This document shows, one piece after another, positions 9,006-23,271 of a DNA stretch of 64,000 bases. Below the pieces are notes generated by a model. The model saw nothing but the letters and a program-made list of their open reading frames with translations, was not told where the DNA came from and did no database searches. Made by a program: the position numbers and the translations under genes. The DNA comes from Tropicimonas isoalkanivorans (GTDB taxonomy: Bacteria; Pseudomonadota; Alphaproteobacteria; Rhodobacterales; Rhodobacteraceae): assembly GCF_900112335.1 (NCBI RefSeq), contig NZ_FOLG01000012.1, positions 62,001 through 126,000 of the forward strand. Reading direction: 5' to 3'. How positions within the stretch are numbered: position 1 is the first letter of the stretch; every line of letters starts with the position of its first letter.

Positions 9006-10086
9006 CAGGCCACCCCCTCCCGTTTCGTCAGCCGAATGCGGTAGTTCGCGAAGACGTCGAGCCCGAGCAGGAAGAAAAGCAGCATCCCCTGGAACGCCTG
9101 GATCGCGGCGGCGGGGATCTGAAGCGTGGCCTGCGCGGCCTCCCCGCCGATGTAGGTCAGCGCCATGAGCAGCCCGGCGAGCAGGATGCCGATGGGGTGC
9201 AGGCGGCCGAGGAAGGCCACGATGATTGCGGTGAACCCGTAGCCGGAGTTGAAGTCGATGGAGATCTGACCGGCCGGCCCCGCGACCTCGAAAAGCCCCG
9301 CCATGCCCGCAAGCGCGCCCGAAAGGCCCATGCAAAAGACGACCAGTGCTGTCGGGTTGACCCCGCCGAACCGCGCCGCGCGCGGGCTTTGCCCGGCCAG
9401 CCGGATGTGGAACCCGGTCAGGTGCCGCGAGAGCAGGATGTAGGCGAAGATCACCGCCACGAGGGCCGCGACCACACCCCAATGCGCGCCTGTGCCCGGG
9501 ATGAGCTCCAGGTTGGCGGCGGACGGGTACTGTTGGAGGTTGCGGGAGCCGGGGAAGCCGGACGCCTCCGGATTACGCAGCGGCCCGAGCGCCATCGCCG
9601 CCAGCAGTTGCTCGGCCACGTAGACCAGAAGCAGCGAGACGAGAATTTCGTTGGTGTTGAACCGCACCTTCAGGATTGCCGGGATCATGGCCCAAACCAG
9701 CCCGCCCGCCGCCCCGGCAATCACCATCAACGGAAAGATCAGCCAGCTTTCCGTCGGATAGAACGCAAGCCCCACCGCCGCACCGCAGATGGCACCCATG
9801 ATGTATTGGCCCTCGGCGCCGATGTTCCAGATGCCCGCCCTGAACCCCATGGCGAGGCCGACAGCGATCAGGATGAGCGGCCCGGCCTTCACCAGCAGTT
9901 GCCCACGATAGTAGAAGGCAAATTCGCCGAGAATGGGGTCGTAAAAGATCGTCTTGATCGCCAGGAACGGGTTCTTGCCCAGCAAGGCGAACATCAGTCC
10001 CCCGGCGATCATCGTCAGCAGCACTGCCAGAACGGGCGTTGCCCATGTCCAGAAGGTCGAGGGCGTGGGGCGTTTTTCCAGCGCGA

Positions 10087-10090
<4 letters not shown>
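9005..10090 (-). CDS. ABC transporter permease 1 (nucleoside/BMP-type)
   Basis: A 361-residue multi-pass inner-membrane subunit of the same BPD_transp_2 family, resembling NupP/YufP. Recognisable parts are FRAGIWNIGAEGQYIMGA (the 'N-I/L-G-x-EGQ' block of nucleoside permeases), the long second half with GLSGALAGMAGLFEV, and the terminal FANYRIRL. The start is GTG at 10090, overlapping the ATPase stop by 4 bp (GTGA). It pairs with the next gene to form the heterodimeric channel. Confidence 0.93.
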
Positions 10091-11642
<1,552 letters not shown>

Positions 11643-11646
<4 letters not shown>

Positions 11647-12605
11647 GCGGGGCGGTCCATGGCTGTTTCGGAGGCGGTGCTTGCGGATTGGAGTAGCAGG
11701 GCGATTGTTCCAATCGCAATGGCTTGCGGGTGTTTTCCCAAGCGGGCATCCCCGATCGGGCAGACGATGCGTGAGATTTCGGCATCGCGATGACCGAGCT
11801 GGCGGAGCCGCGACTGGAAACGCCGCCATTTCGTGGCAGACCCGATCACCCCGGCAGAGGCGAAGCCGCGGTCGAGCACGGCATGGCAGAGCGCCAGGTC
11901 CAGAGCGTGGGAATAGGTGAGGATCAGGTGATGGGCATCCGCCGGGGCGTGGGCAACCGCGCGCGCGGGATCGGTGGCGACCATCAGGGACGCGCCGTCC
12001 GGCGGCACGTCCGGAAAGCGGTCCGCGTGGGTGTCCACCCAGGTCAGGTGCCAGTCCGGCAGCGGAGCAACGATTCCCGCGATGGCCCGACCCACGTGGC
12101 CCGCGCCGTAGAGCCAGAGGGCGTGGCGGGGCGTGGTCATGGGCTCTGCCAACCAGCCGTCGTAGAGGCCGGGCGACGGCGGAGCGGAGCCGTTGCGAAT
12201 GTCCCTCAGGAACTGCCGCAGGCGGATCGAGGCGGCGGCCGGCGCGTCTCCGACCGGCCGGATGACCCATCCATGCCGCGCCGCCTGGATCACGCGGTCC
12301 AACGCGGGGGCATCCCAGACTTCCGTCGCGAGCGTCACCGCGCCGCCGCAACACTGCCCGAGCGCCGGGCCGAGCGCGTGGCGAACAAGCTGCCCGCCGC
12401 CGCTGGCCAAAGCGGCGCGCGCGGCCCGGGTCGCCTCCAATTCGAGCGCGCCGCCGCCGATGGTGCCGGATTGCCCGGACCGCCAGATCAGCATCGACGC
12501 GCCCGCCTCGCGCGGGGTGGAGCCCTTGACCTCCGCCACCACGACGCGGGCGACCCGCCCATGTGCAGAAATGGCCTGTCGAAGGTCGTGGGCGTCGAAG
12601 CTCAT
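11643..12605 (-). CDS. xdhC: XdhC, molybdenum cofactor insertion protein for xanthine dehydrogenase
   Basis: A 320-residue accessory protein that binds and sulfurates the molybdenum cofactor and inserts it into XdhB; it is not part of the mature enzyme. The N-terminal XdhC_CoxI part carries VKGSTPREAGASML and GTIGGGALE, plus the GQCCGG cysteine pair. The C-terminal half begins with a Rossmann motif (LYGAGHVGRAIAG). ATG 12605 overlaps the xdhB stop by 4 bp (ATGA). Confidence 0.96.
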
Positions 12606-15016
12606 CCGCACACCCTCTCGACGGCGGCCAGGATGCGTTCCGGCGTGGCGGGGGCGTCGAGCGACGGGTAACCCGGCCCGCAGGCCGCCACGGCGTCCGA
12701 CAGGGCGAGGAAGGCGGAGATGCCCAGCATGAAGGGCGGCTCGCCCACCGCCTTGGAGCGATAGATGGTCTCCGACGGGTTCGGCGCGTCCCAAAGGTCG
12801 ACGTTGAAGATGTCCGGCCGGTCGGAGCAGGCCGGGATCTTGTAGGTGGAGGGCGCGTGGGTCATTAGCCGCCCCTTGTCGTTCCAGACCAATTCTTCCG
12901 TCGTGAGCCACCCCGCGCCCTGTACGTAGCCGCCTTCGATCTGGCCAATGTCTAGCGCGGGGTTCAGCGAGGCGCCTGCGTCATGCAGGATGTCTGTCCG
13001 CAGGATGCGGTTCTCGCCCGTCAGGGTGTCGATCACCACCTCCGTCACCGCCGCGCCATAGGCGAAATAGAAGAACGGCCGCCCGCGCCCCTTGATCCGG
13101 TCCCAGGAGATGTCCGGCGTCTTGTAGTAGCCGGTGGCGCTGAGGCTGATCCGGGCGATGTAGGCTTGGGTGACGACCTCCTCGAACGTCAGTCGCTCGC
13201 CGCCAACCGTGACCATGCCGTCCGCGAAAACGATCTTGTCCGGCGTGGTCTGAGAGCGTTCGGCAAGAAACGTCGCCAATCTGTCGCGAATCTCGTCGCA
13301 GGCGGCCTTGACCGCCATGCCGTTCAGGTCCGAGCCGGAGGAGGCTGCGGTGGCGGAGGTATTTGGCACCTTGCCGGTGTCCGTCGCGGTGATCTTGACC
13401 CGGCTCACGTCCACCCCGAACCGGTCCGCGGCCACTTGAGCGACCTTCTGGAACAGGCCCTGTCCCATCTCGGTGCCGCCGTGGTTCAGGTGGATCGACC
13501 CGTCCGTGTAGACATGGACGAGGGCGCCGGCCTGGTTCAGGTGGGTGAGCGTGAAGGAGATGCCGAACTTCACCGGCGTCAGCGCGATGCCCTTCTTCAG
13601 AATCGCATTGGCCGCGTTCCAGTCCCGGATGGCGGTGCGGCGGGCGTCGTAGCCGGATGTCTCCGCAAGCCGGTCGGTCATCGCGTTCAGGATGAAATCC
13701 TCGACCGGCATGTGATACGGCGTCGTCTGCACATCCGGGGAGGACGGCGTGGGCGTGGCGACGCCCTCGATGGCCTCGACCGCGCCGCGGGAATTGGGGT
13801 CCTCGTCCGCTGCGGTGTGGACTCGTTCCTGCACCGTGTTCTGGGGGGATGCGTGTACCGGGTCGCCGCGCGTTTCGGCATAGTAGTTCGCCCGCCGCAC
13901 TTCCAATGGGTCCAGCCCAAGGGTGTGGGCGATGTGGTCCATCACCCGTTCGATGCCCAGCACCCCTTGCGGGCCCCCAAAGCCGCGAAAGGCGGTGGCC
14001 GACTGGGTGTTGGTCCTGAGGCGATGCGAGGTGATCCGCACGTCCGGCAGGTGATAGGCATTGTCGGCGTGCAGCATCGCCCGGTCGGCCACGGGCAGGG
14101 AGAGATCGAGCGCCCAGCCACAGCGGCAGAATTGCTCGAAGGCGATCCCTTGTATGTGCCCCTCGGCATCCACGCCGGCACGGTAGTCGATGCGGAAATC
14201 GTGCCGCTTCCCGGTGATGACCATGTCGTCGTCGCGGTCATAGCGCATCTTGCATGGTTGTCCGGCCGCCCGCGCAGCCACGGCGCAGGCCACGGCCAGC
14301 GCGTTGCCCTGGCTCTCCTTGCCGCCGAAGGCGCCTCCCATGCGGCGCACTTCCACCCGCACGCCATGCATCGGCACGCCCAGAGCCTCCGCCACCTTGT
14401 GCTGGATCTCCGTGGGGTGCTGGGAGGAGCATTGGACGACCATGTCCCCGCCCTCCTGCGGCAAGGCAAGGGCGGCCTGTCCTTCGAGATAAAAGTGCTC
14501 CTGCCCGCCGATCTCGATAGAGCCCTCGATTGCGCGGTCCGCTTCGGCAATCGCCGCCTCGGGGTCTCCGCGCTCGTAGATCCTCGGGCCCTCCTCGAAA
14601 CGCCAGTCGGCAGCGAGGGCTTCGTCGATTGTCAGGATCGGCGTGCGTTCTTCGTATGTGACCCGCCCAAGGCGGGCGGCTTTGCGGGCAGCGAGGTGGC
14701 TTGTTGCGACGACGAGGAACAGCGGCTGGCCGAGGTACTGGATGTCGCCGGTCGACAGCATCTCCTCGTGGAAGGCAGGGGCAGGGGAGACGTCATTCTC
14801 CGCCGGGAGATCCTCGGCGGTGAGTACTGCCACGACACCTGGCGCGCCGGCGACGGCGGCGAGATCCATCGACGCGATCCGGCCAGCGGCGATCGTGGAC
14901 AGGCCGAACGCCAGGTGCAGGCAGCCGCGCGGTGTCGGGATGTCGTCCAGGTAGCGGGCCTCTCCGGTCACATGCAGGCGGGCCGCGTCGTGGGGCAGCG
15001 GGCGGGTGACGCTCAT
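12602..15016 (-). CDS. xdhB: Xanthine dehydrogenase, molybdopterin-binding subunit
   Basis: An 804-residue large subunit that oxidises hypoxanthine to xanthine and xanthine to urate at a Moco centre. Cofactor and substrate motifs are present: [34 protein letters not shown] and the C-terminal VGEPPFMLG, whose Glu is the family's catalytic base. Length and order match XdhB of Rhodobacter-type two-subunit enzymes. ATG 15016 overlaps the xdhA stop by 4 bp; the ORF upstream of it is shadow. It works with XdhA (FeS/FAD) and needs XdhC. Confidence 0.97.
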   Translation of the reverse strand: MSVTRPLPHDAARLHVTGEARYLDDIPTPRGCLHLAFGLSTIAAGRIASMDLAAVAGAPGVVAVLTAEDLPAENDVSPAPAFHEEMLSTGDIQYLGQPLFLVVATSHLAARKAARLGRVTYEERTPILTIDEALAADWRFEEGPRIYERGDPEAAIAEADRAIEGSIEIGGQEHFYLEGQAALALPQEGGDMVVQCSSQHPTEIQHKVAEALGVPMHGVRVEVRRMGGAFGGKESQGNALAVACAVAARAAGQPCKMRYDRDDDMVITGKRHDFRIDYRAGVDAEGHIQGIAFEQFCRCGWALDLSLPVADRAMLHADNAYHLPDVRITSHRLRTNTQSATAFRGFGGPQGVLGIERVMDHIAHTLGLDPLEVRRANYYAETRGDPVHASPQNTVQERVHTAADEDPNSRGAVEAIEGVATPTPSSPDVQTTPYHMPVEDFILNAMTDRLAETSGYDARRTAIRDWNAANAILKKGIALTPVKFGISFTLTHLNQAGALVHVYTDGSIHLNHGGTEMGQGLFQKVAQVAADRFGVDVSRVKITATDTGKVPNTSATAASSGSDLNGMAVKAACDEIRDRLATFLAERSQTTPDKIVFADGMVTVGGERLTFEEVVTQAYIARISLSATGYYKTPDISWDRIKGRGRPFFYFAYGAAVTEVVIDTLTGENRILRTDILHDAGASLNPALDIGQIEGGYVQGAGWLTTEELVWNDKGRLMTHAPSTYKIPACSDRPDIFNVDLWDAPNPSETIYRSKAVGEPPFMLGISAFLALSDAVAACGPGYPSLDAPATPERILAAVERVCG

Positions 15017-16440
15017 GGCCGCACCTCCAGCACGTTGGTTGCCGTTCCGGCCGTGTCGGCAAAGCACCGGCGCAGCATGTTCTCGGCCGCGCGAAGCCGG
15101 TAGCCGGCGGAGGCGCGCATGTCGGAGATCGGCGCAAAATCCTCCGCGAAGGCGGGCAGCGCGGCGGTGACGGTTTCCTCGGTCCACGGGTTGCCCGTCA
15201 GAGCGGCTTCGACGGTCCGGGCCCGTTTGGGCGTCGCGGCCATGCCGCCAAAGGCGATCCGCGCTTCGGTGACGGTTTGGCCCTCGACCCGGATGTTGAA
15301 GCAGCCGCAGACCGCAGAAATATCCTGATCGAAGCGCTTGGACAGCTTGTAGCAGCGCAGCGCATCGGGTTGCCGCGGGATGCCGATGGCCTCGACGAAT
15401 TCGCCCGGTTCGCGATCCTGTTTGCCGTAGGCGAGGAAGAAATCCTCGAGCGGCAGGGTGCGGCGGGTGTCGGCCTTGCGCAGGTGCAGGGTGGCGCCGA
15501 GGGCAATCAGGGCGGGTGGGGTATCGCCAATGGGGGAGCCGTTGGCGATGTTCCCGCCGAGGGTGGCGGCGGCGCGGATCTGGACGCTGGCGAAGCGGCG
15601 GAGCAATTCGGCCAGGGCGGGATGATGCTCGGCCATCACCGGCAACAGGTCCGCCATCGTTACCATGGCGCCGATGCGGATTTCGCTATCCGTCGTCTTG
15701 ATCCGCTTCAGGTCCGCGCAGCCGGCGAGGAAGGCGACTGGGGATAATTCCCGCAGGCCTTTCGTGACCCAGAGGCCGACGTCGGTGGCACCGGCCACGA
15801 GGGTGGCGTCCGGGTGTTCGGCGTACCACGCGGCAAGCTCGTCGGAAGAGCCGGGCATTGCGGCGTTGTCGGAGAGGGGAGGAGGGGGGCTGTCTGCCCC
15901 CCGCGCGCCTGCGGCACGCCCCCCCGAGGGTATTTCCGTCCACGAGAAGTCGGGGGCCTGCGCAAGCCAGTCCGGCGGGGCGGAGGCAGCTGCCGATTCT
16001 GCCGCGCGGACGATGGGGGCGTAGCCCGTGCATCGGCAGAGGTTGCCGGCAAGTTGGTCGTCGAAATCCGTCCGGCGGTTCGTGTGGGCGGTGGCGAGAG
16101 ACACGACGATGCCCGGCGTGCAGAAGCCGCACTGCGAGCCATGCTGGTCGATCATCGCCTGTTGCACCGGGTGGAGTTGGCCGTCCGGGCCGGTGAGGCC
16201 TTCCACCGTGCGTACGGCTTTCCCGTGCAACTGCGGCAGGAAGAGGATGCAGGCGTTCAGGCAGCGCGGCGCGTCGCCCGGGGCCGTGACCATGACGGTG
16301 CAGGCCCCGCAGTCGCCCTCGTTGCAACCTTCCTTCGTGCCGCTCAGGCCGCGCTCCTCCCGCAGCCAGTCGAGCAGGCTGCGCGTCGGCGCGGCGTCCG
16401 CGTGAATAGTCTCTCCGTTGAGAAGAAACGAAATCTCCAT
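15013..16440 (-). CDS. xdhA: Xanthine dehydrogenase, FeS/FAD subunit
   Basis: A 475-residue small subunit carrying two [2Fe-2S] clusters and FAD, passing electrons from XdhB to NAD+. The first cluster ligands are in [11 protein letters not shown]; the second in [10 protein letters not shown] and [11 protein letters not shown]. The FAD domain shows [11 protein letters not shown] and [17 protein letters not shown]. Start ATG 16440 ([10 protein letters not shown]) is preferred over a TTG eight codons upstream. Unusual: between the FeS and FAD domains (about residues 169-190) there is a Gly/Ala/Arg/Pro-rich insert encoded by a palindromic GC-rich element (see repeat at 15871). First gene of the purine operon. 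Confidence 0.96.
   Translation of the reverse strand: MEISFLLNGETIHADAAPTRSLLDWLREERGLSGTKEGCNEGDCGACTVMVTAPGDAPRCLNACILFLPQLHGKAVRTVEGLTGPDGQLHPVQQAMIDQHGSQCGFCTPGIVVSLATAHTNRRTDFDDQLAGNLCRCTGYAPIVRAAESAAASAPPDWLAQAPDFSWTEIPSGGRAAGARGADSPPPPLSDNAAMPGSSDELAAWYAEHPDATLVAGATDVGLWVTKGLRELSPVAFLAGCADLKRIKTTDSEIRIGAMVTMADLLPVMAEHHPALAELLRRFASVQIRAAATLGGNIANGSPIGDTPPALIALGATLHLRKADTRRTLPLEDFFLAYGKQDREPGEFVEAIGIPRQPDALRCYKLSKRFDQDISAVCGCFNIRVEGQTVTEARIAFGGMAATPKRARTVEAALTGNPWTEETVTAALPAFAEDFAPISDMRASAGYRLRAAENMLRRCFADTAGTATNVLEVRP
15871..15936. repeat. GC-rich palindromic element inserted in frame in xdhA
   Basis: About 66 bp made of compact hairpins: a perfect GGGGGGC-TGTCT-GCCCCCC (15884-15902), then an imperfect GCGCGCC-TGC-GGCACGC stem, ending in CCCCCCCGAGGGTATTT. 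It lies in the linker between the FeS and FAD domains and keeps the reading frame. The ending (run of C, GAGG/GAGT, then TATTT) resembles small palindromic repeats I recall as scattered in Rhodobacteraceae genomes; that likeness is from memory. Only one copy is in this window. Confidence 0.55.
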
Positions 16441-16742
16441 GAGGTCGTCCGCCGCGTTACCCAAGCCCCACCTTGCGCGCCTTCGATGCGGCGTAGAAAG
16501 CGCGCGGCGTTGTCATTCCGCATGAGCAAAGCCAAATCCGCATCGCATTGCAAGCGGTGCGGGCGATTTGTGCCCATCCGGCTTGCATCCGCTCAAGAAA
16601 TGGGCGCCAGTGCTGGCGCCTACGCCTCTCCGGGCATAGCCTCAGGAGATTTCGCCGGTCTGGCCGCGGCTTATGGGCTATCCACAGAATCCTCGCCCGG
16701 AGCCTGTTTTCATGGTTCGTTCGCCTCGGTACTCTCCGCATC
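16441..16742. other. Divergent xdhA/dnaE intergenic region
   Basis: About 300 bp separating the purine operon (minus) from dnaE (plus). No credible gene: the frames that cross it are N-terminal overruns of dnaE. It should contain the promoters of both units and holds one notable perfect palindrome (16603-16620). Confidence 0.5.
16603..16620. promoter_or_regulatory. Perfect 8-bp palindrome, possible operator
   Basis: GGCGCCAG-TG-CTGGCGCC, an 18-bp perfect dyad with a 2-base centre in the xdhA/dnaE intergenic DNA. There is no T-tract, so it is not a terminator. The tight spacing is more like a dimeric repressor site than an RNA hairpin. Which gene it would control is unknown. Confidence 0.4.
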
Positions 16743-20201
<3,459 letters not shown>

Positions 20202-20292
20202 TCCGGCCCTGCGCCGCCCGCGCTCTATCGGCGAGGGTCTTCGGAGGACGCTGTCGGATACGGGGCGCAAATGGTCGTCGTGATGCACCTAT

Positions 20293-20306
20293 CTGACCTA
20301 AATCAA
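20293..20306 (+). promoter_or_regulatory. FNR/CRP-type box upstream of universal stress gene 1
   Basis: CTGAC-CTAA-ATCAA matches 8 of 10 informative positions of the FNR consensus TTGAT-N4-ATCAA. It ends 52 bp before the ATG of gene 20359. A centre near 20299.5 would suit a class II activator site with transcription starting near 20341; GCTAAC around 20327 could be the -10. The same core (TGACCT-NN-ATCAAGG) recurs before gene 22864 at nearly the same distance. Confidence 0.55.
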
Positions 20307-20358
20307 GGTTTTACCATGCGCCGTCAGCTAACGTCCGAGCGCCAAGGAGGCCACTGAG

Positions 20359-20766
20359 ATGTACGAAAACGTTCTTGTTCCGGTTTCCTTCGAAGCAGAC
20401 CGCAACGCTCGCGAGGCGATGGATATCGCGCAAGCGCTGCGCTCCGAAGGAGGCAAGATCACCCTGCTTCATGTCATGGAGCATCTGCCCCAGTACGCGA
20501 CCGAGTACCTGCCGTCGAACCATCTGGAAAAGGCACGCTCGGATATCAGCAACGGCCTTGCGACGCTCGCTGAGAATGTACCGAATGCGGAAGTCGTTGT
20601 TGTCGAGGGACACTCGGCCCGAACGATCCTGGACTATGCCGACGAAGTGGGCTGCGATTGCATCGTGATCGCCAGTCACCGGCCCGGGATGCAGGACTAC
20701 TTCCTCGGCTCCACCGCCGCACGGGTGGTCCGCCACGCCAAGTGTTCGGTGCACGTGGTCCGCTGA
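20359..20766 (+). CDS. Universal stress protein UspA family (copy 1)
   Basis: A 135-residue single-domain Usp fold protein. The strongest family block is at the C-terminus: CIVIASHRPGMQDYFLGSTA then VVRHAKCSVHVVR. The glycine-rich loop before the GST triad is altered compared with classical ATP-binding Usp proteins, so nucleotide binding is uncertain. RBS AAGGAGG precedes ATG 20359. An FNR-like site lies about 55 bp upstream, suggesting induction by low oxygen. It is a near twin of gene 22864. Confidence 0.93.
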   Translation: MYENVLVPVSFEADRNAREAMDIAQALRSEGGKITLLHVMEHLPQYATEYLPSNHLEKARSDISNGLATLAENVPNAEVVVVEGHSARTILDYADEVGCDCIVIASHRPGMQDYFLGSTAARVVRHAKCSVHVVR

Positions 20767-20846
20767 CACGTTCGACACCTGTTTCCCTCCGCTCGCGGCA
20801 AGGCTAATGTGCGCGCCTGGCGGCACGGCGCCGCGGGGGTACGGAA

Positions 20847-21698
20847 ATGGGTGTGCGTGAGACGGATGCAGAGCTTCGGCGGTTGATCGAGGCGTCGGAG
20901 AGCGTCCGAGGCGCGCCGATCTCTCGCTTGGGGTACTTCTGCGCCCCGTTCCGTCCGGTAGACGGGCCGTTCTCCGACTCCGTTGTGAAAGTCTATCGGT
21001 CACGGGCGGACGACGCGGCGCTGGATCGGCTGGCGGAGGCTCATTCGGCCTATGTCATCGCGCTACGGGAATGCGGTATCCGTTTGCCGGATACGGAGCT
21101 GCATCTGGTGCAGAGTCAGGGCAGGCGCGTGCCGGTGATCGTGCAGGCGGCCTTGCCGGCCGACAGCCTCATGCGTCCGCACATGGAGCGCGCCGACCTG
21201 GAAACGGCGCTCGCCCTCATGGAATCGGCGGGGGAGGTGATTGCCACCTTTGCGACCGGCGTTGTCGGCCGCCCGGAACGCATCGGGTTTCATCCCTCGA
21301 TCCGCAATCTTGCGGTACTGGACGGACAGGGCATCTTCTTCGACACCTTCCCGCCGCTTATCGGCTACAGCCGGGACGAGATGGGGCAGTTGCTCATCAC
21401 CTACTCCGGGTCGCCGCTCATGCGGGCGGTTGGGCCGCTGTTGCGTGCCCGCGTGACGGGGATCCAGGACGAATGGTATTCGCCGGCCGACATGCTGGTG
21501 GGTCTCGTCGGCAGCGCGTGCCGGCTCCGCCCCGCCGAGGCCGACGCATTTCTCGCCTGGGGACGGGATTTTTCCGCCCGCCGGATGCAACCCCATGTGG
21601 ACGAGATCCACCGGCATCTGGACACGCCGCCGCAATTGCCCGGGTACTGGACGGCGGCCCGCAGGCTGCTCGGATTGCAGGGAAAGCCGAATATCTGA
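20847..21698 (+). CDS. Unknown protein with kinase-like catalytic layout (pseudokinase candidate)
   Basis: A 283-residue soluble protein I cannot assign with certainty; it may belong to a DUF6206-type family. Its pattern recalls aminoglycoside-phosphotransferase/protein-kinase folds: a VVKVYR strand with Lys48 where kinases have the ATP Lys, then FHPSIRNLAVL (His149, Asn154) and a GIFFDTFPP strand with Asp166. Asn154 to Asp166 is 12 residues, close to the catalytic-loop Asn to DFG-Asp distance. The catalytic Asp of HGD would fall on His149, so it would be inactive or atypical. No signal peptide or membrane segment. It sits between two FNR-boxed stress genes, 80 bp after the first. Confidence 0.6.
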   Translation: MGVRETDAELRRLIEASESVRGAPISRLGYFCAPFRPVDGPFSDSVVKVYRSRADDAALDRLAEAHSAYVIALRECGIRLPDTELHLVQSQGRRVPVIVQAALPADSLMRPHMERADLETALALMESAGEVIATFATGVVGRPERIGFHPSIRNLAVLDGQGIFFDTFPPLIGYSRDEMGQLLITYSGSPLMRAVGPLLRARVTGIQDEWYSPADMLVGLVGSACRLRPAEADAFLAWGRDFSARRMQPHVDEIHRHLDTPPQLPGYWTAARRLLGLQGKPNI

Positions 21699-21767
21699 CC
21701 GTCGCAGAAATCCCTTCGCAGCCGCGGCGCGCGTGCTAGGGTCGGTTCCGTAGCCAGGGAGAGCCTT

Positions 21768-22088
21768 ATGCCGACGATTTCCAAATCCAACACGTTCCAG
21801 ACGGTTATCACCACGTTCGAGATGAGCCCCGGAACCTGTCAGGACCTCGTGGATGCGCTAACCGAAGCCTACCGGACGTTCATTTCGAAACAGCCGGGCT
21901 TCATCGGGGCCGGGCTGCATGTGAACGACGCGCAGACGCGAATCGCCAACTATTCCCAGTGGGAGCGGCGAGAGGACTTTCAGGCGATGCTCCGCAGTCC
22001 GGAGATGCGCGAACACAACCGCCGCTTCCACGAGTTGTGCCGCAGTTTCGAGCCGGTGATGTACGACGTGGTCGAAACCTTCAACTAA
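21768..22088 (+). CDS. Antibiotic biosynthesis monooxygenase (ABM) domain protein
   Basis: A 106-residue single-domain protein with a ferredoxin-like ABM fold. Supporting blocks are QPGFIGAGLHVND, the NYSQWERREDFQAML stretch (Trp-containing strand followed by helix) and a helix ending in a Phe-rich C-terminus (RSFEPVMYDVVETFN). ABM proteins act as small cofactor-free oxygenases or as quinone or haem-related enzymes; substrate is unknown here. RBS AGGGAGAG precedes ATG 21768. It follows the kinase-like gene by 69 bp in the same orientation. Confidence 0.85.
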   Translation: MPTISKSNTFQTVITTFEMSPGTCQDLVDALTEAYRTFISKQPGFIGAGLHVNDAQTRIANYSQWERREDFQAMLRSPEMREHNRRFHELCRSFEPVMYDVVETFN

Positions 22089-22192
22089 ACCCGCGTCCTG
22101 GAACTGCCCAGCGATGCACCCGACAGATACGTGCTGGCGCCGGACGGGCTTCGGGCTATGAGTCTCACAGCACAGGAATTTGGGAGGATTCG

Positions 22193-22780
22193 ATGCGTTA
22201 TCCGTTTGCCGTCGCGTTTGTGGCTCTCGTCTTGCCGGTCTCCGCGCCCGCGCAGGAGGTTGCCGTTACCAAGGGAATGCCGAGTGTGACCGTGGAAACC
22301 GACAGCGGCCCGGTCGAGATCTCCCGCATTCAGGATACGTCCAACGTCTTGACCGGGGAGTGGGCGCAGACCTCTCGCGCCTGCCCGCCGTTCTGCATCC
22401 AGCCGATCTCGCCCGCGGAGGGGGTGACGACCATCGGCGAGCTGGAACTGCTGGACATGCTGACCGATCCCGACGCCGTCGTTGTAGACAGCCGTGTGAC
22501 CCCTGACTTCCAGGGCGGCTCCATTCCGGGGGCCGTTTCGATGCCCTACACGGAGATGGTCGACCATCTGGCGGAGCTTGGCTGCGAAATCGATTTCGAG
22601 GGCTGGGATTGTGAAGGCGCGAAGCCCGTGGCGCTCTTTTGCAACGGCCCGTGGTGCGGGCAATCACCGGAGGCGATCCGGCGGATCATCGAGGCCGGCT
22701 ACCCGCCCGAACGCATCCACTACTACCGGGGGGGCATGCAGGTGTGGCGCCTCCTCGGCCTGACGGTCACCGGAGACTGA
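22193..22780 (+). CDS. Exported rhodanese-like protein
   Basis: A 195-residue protein with a signal peptide (MRYPFAVAFVALVLPVSAPAQ) followed by a Cys-containing pre-domain (ACPPFCIQP) and a rhodanese fold (VVDSRVTPDFQGGSIPGAVS). The catalytic-loop cysteine is in LFCNGPWCGQS, near the expected place before the last helices. It probably handles sulfur or thiol chemistry in the periplasm; no sulfurtransferase partner is adjacent. RBS GGGAGGA fixes ATG 22193; the open frame upstream is shadow. Similar exported rhodaneses accompany methanol/PQQ systems, but none is visible here. Confidence 0.85.
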   Translation: MRYPFAVAFVALVLPVSAPAQEVAVTKGMPSVTVETDSGPVEISRIQDTSNVLTGEWAQTSRACPPFCIQPISPAEGVTTIGELELLDMLTDPDAVVVDSRVTPDFQGGSIPGAVSMPYTEMVDHLAELGCEIDFEGWDCEGAKPVALFCNGPWCGQSPEAIRRIIEAGYPPERIHYYRGGMQVWRLLGLTVTGD

Positions 22781-22793
22781 CCGCGCGGCAGGC

Positions 22794-22807
22794 GTGACCT
22801 GCATCAA
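22794..22807 (+). promoter_or_regulatory. FNR/CRP-type box upstream of universal stress gene 2
   Basis: GTGAC-CTGC-ATCAA, 8 of 10 against TTGAT-N4-ATCAA, ending 56 bp before ATG 22864. It shares the core TGACCT-NN-ATCAAGG and almost the same spacing with the site before gene 20359, which makes chance less likely. Confidence 0.55.
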
Positions 22808-22863
22808 GGCGCGGGCCGCGGGATTGCGCAATCCTTGGGGGCCACCGCTTTGGGAGGGGTGTC

Positions 22864-23271
22864 ATGTACAAGAAAATCCTCGTGCCGATTTCGTTCGACG
22901 ACGACGAGAAGGTCGATCGCTCCATCGCCGCAGCCCGGGCGATGGCTGACGACGATGCGACCATCACCTTGCTTCACGTGGTCGAGCACGTGCCGGCCTA
23001 TGCGATTTACCACATACCTGACGACTTGATGGAGGCGACGCGCGAAGGACTGGCGAAGGAGCTCCAACGGCTCGCGTCTGACGTGCCGCATGGCGAGGGG
23101 ATGCTGGTGGAGGGACATGCCGGCCGGACCATCCTCGACACGGCCGAGGAGGTTGGAACCGACTGCATCGTCATCGCAAGCCACCGCCCGGGGATGCAAG
23201 ACTACCTGCTGGGCAGCACTGCAGCACAAGTCGTGCGTCATGCGCCCTGCACCGTGGTCGTCGTGCGCTGA
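22864..23271 (+). CDS. Universal stress protein UspA family (copy 2)
   Basis: A 135-residue Usp protein, the same length as copy 1 and very similar in the last 45 residues (DCIVIASHRPGMQDY then LLGSTAAQVVRHAPC). The N-terminal half has diverged more. The RBS region GGGAGGGG lies just upstream of ATG 22864. An FNR-like site precedes it at nearly the same distance as in copy 1, so the pair is likely co-regulated and may form hetero- or homodimers. Its stop abuts the stop of the convergent ydcF-like gene without a gap. Confidence 0.93.
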   Translation: MYKKILVPISFDDDEKVDRSIAAARAMADDDATITLLHVVEHVPAYAIYHIPDDLMEATREGLAKELQRLASDVPHGEGMLVEGHAGRTILDTAEEVGTDCIVIASHRPGMQDYLLGSTAAQVVRHAPCTVVVVR

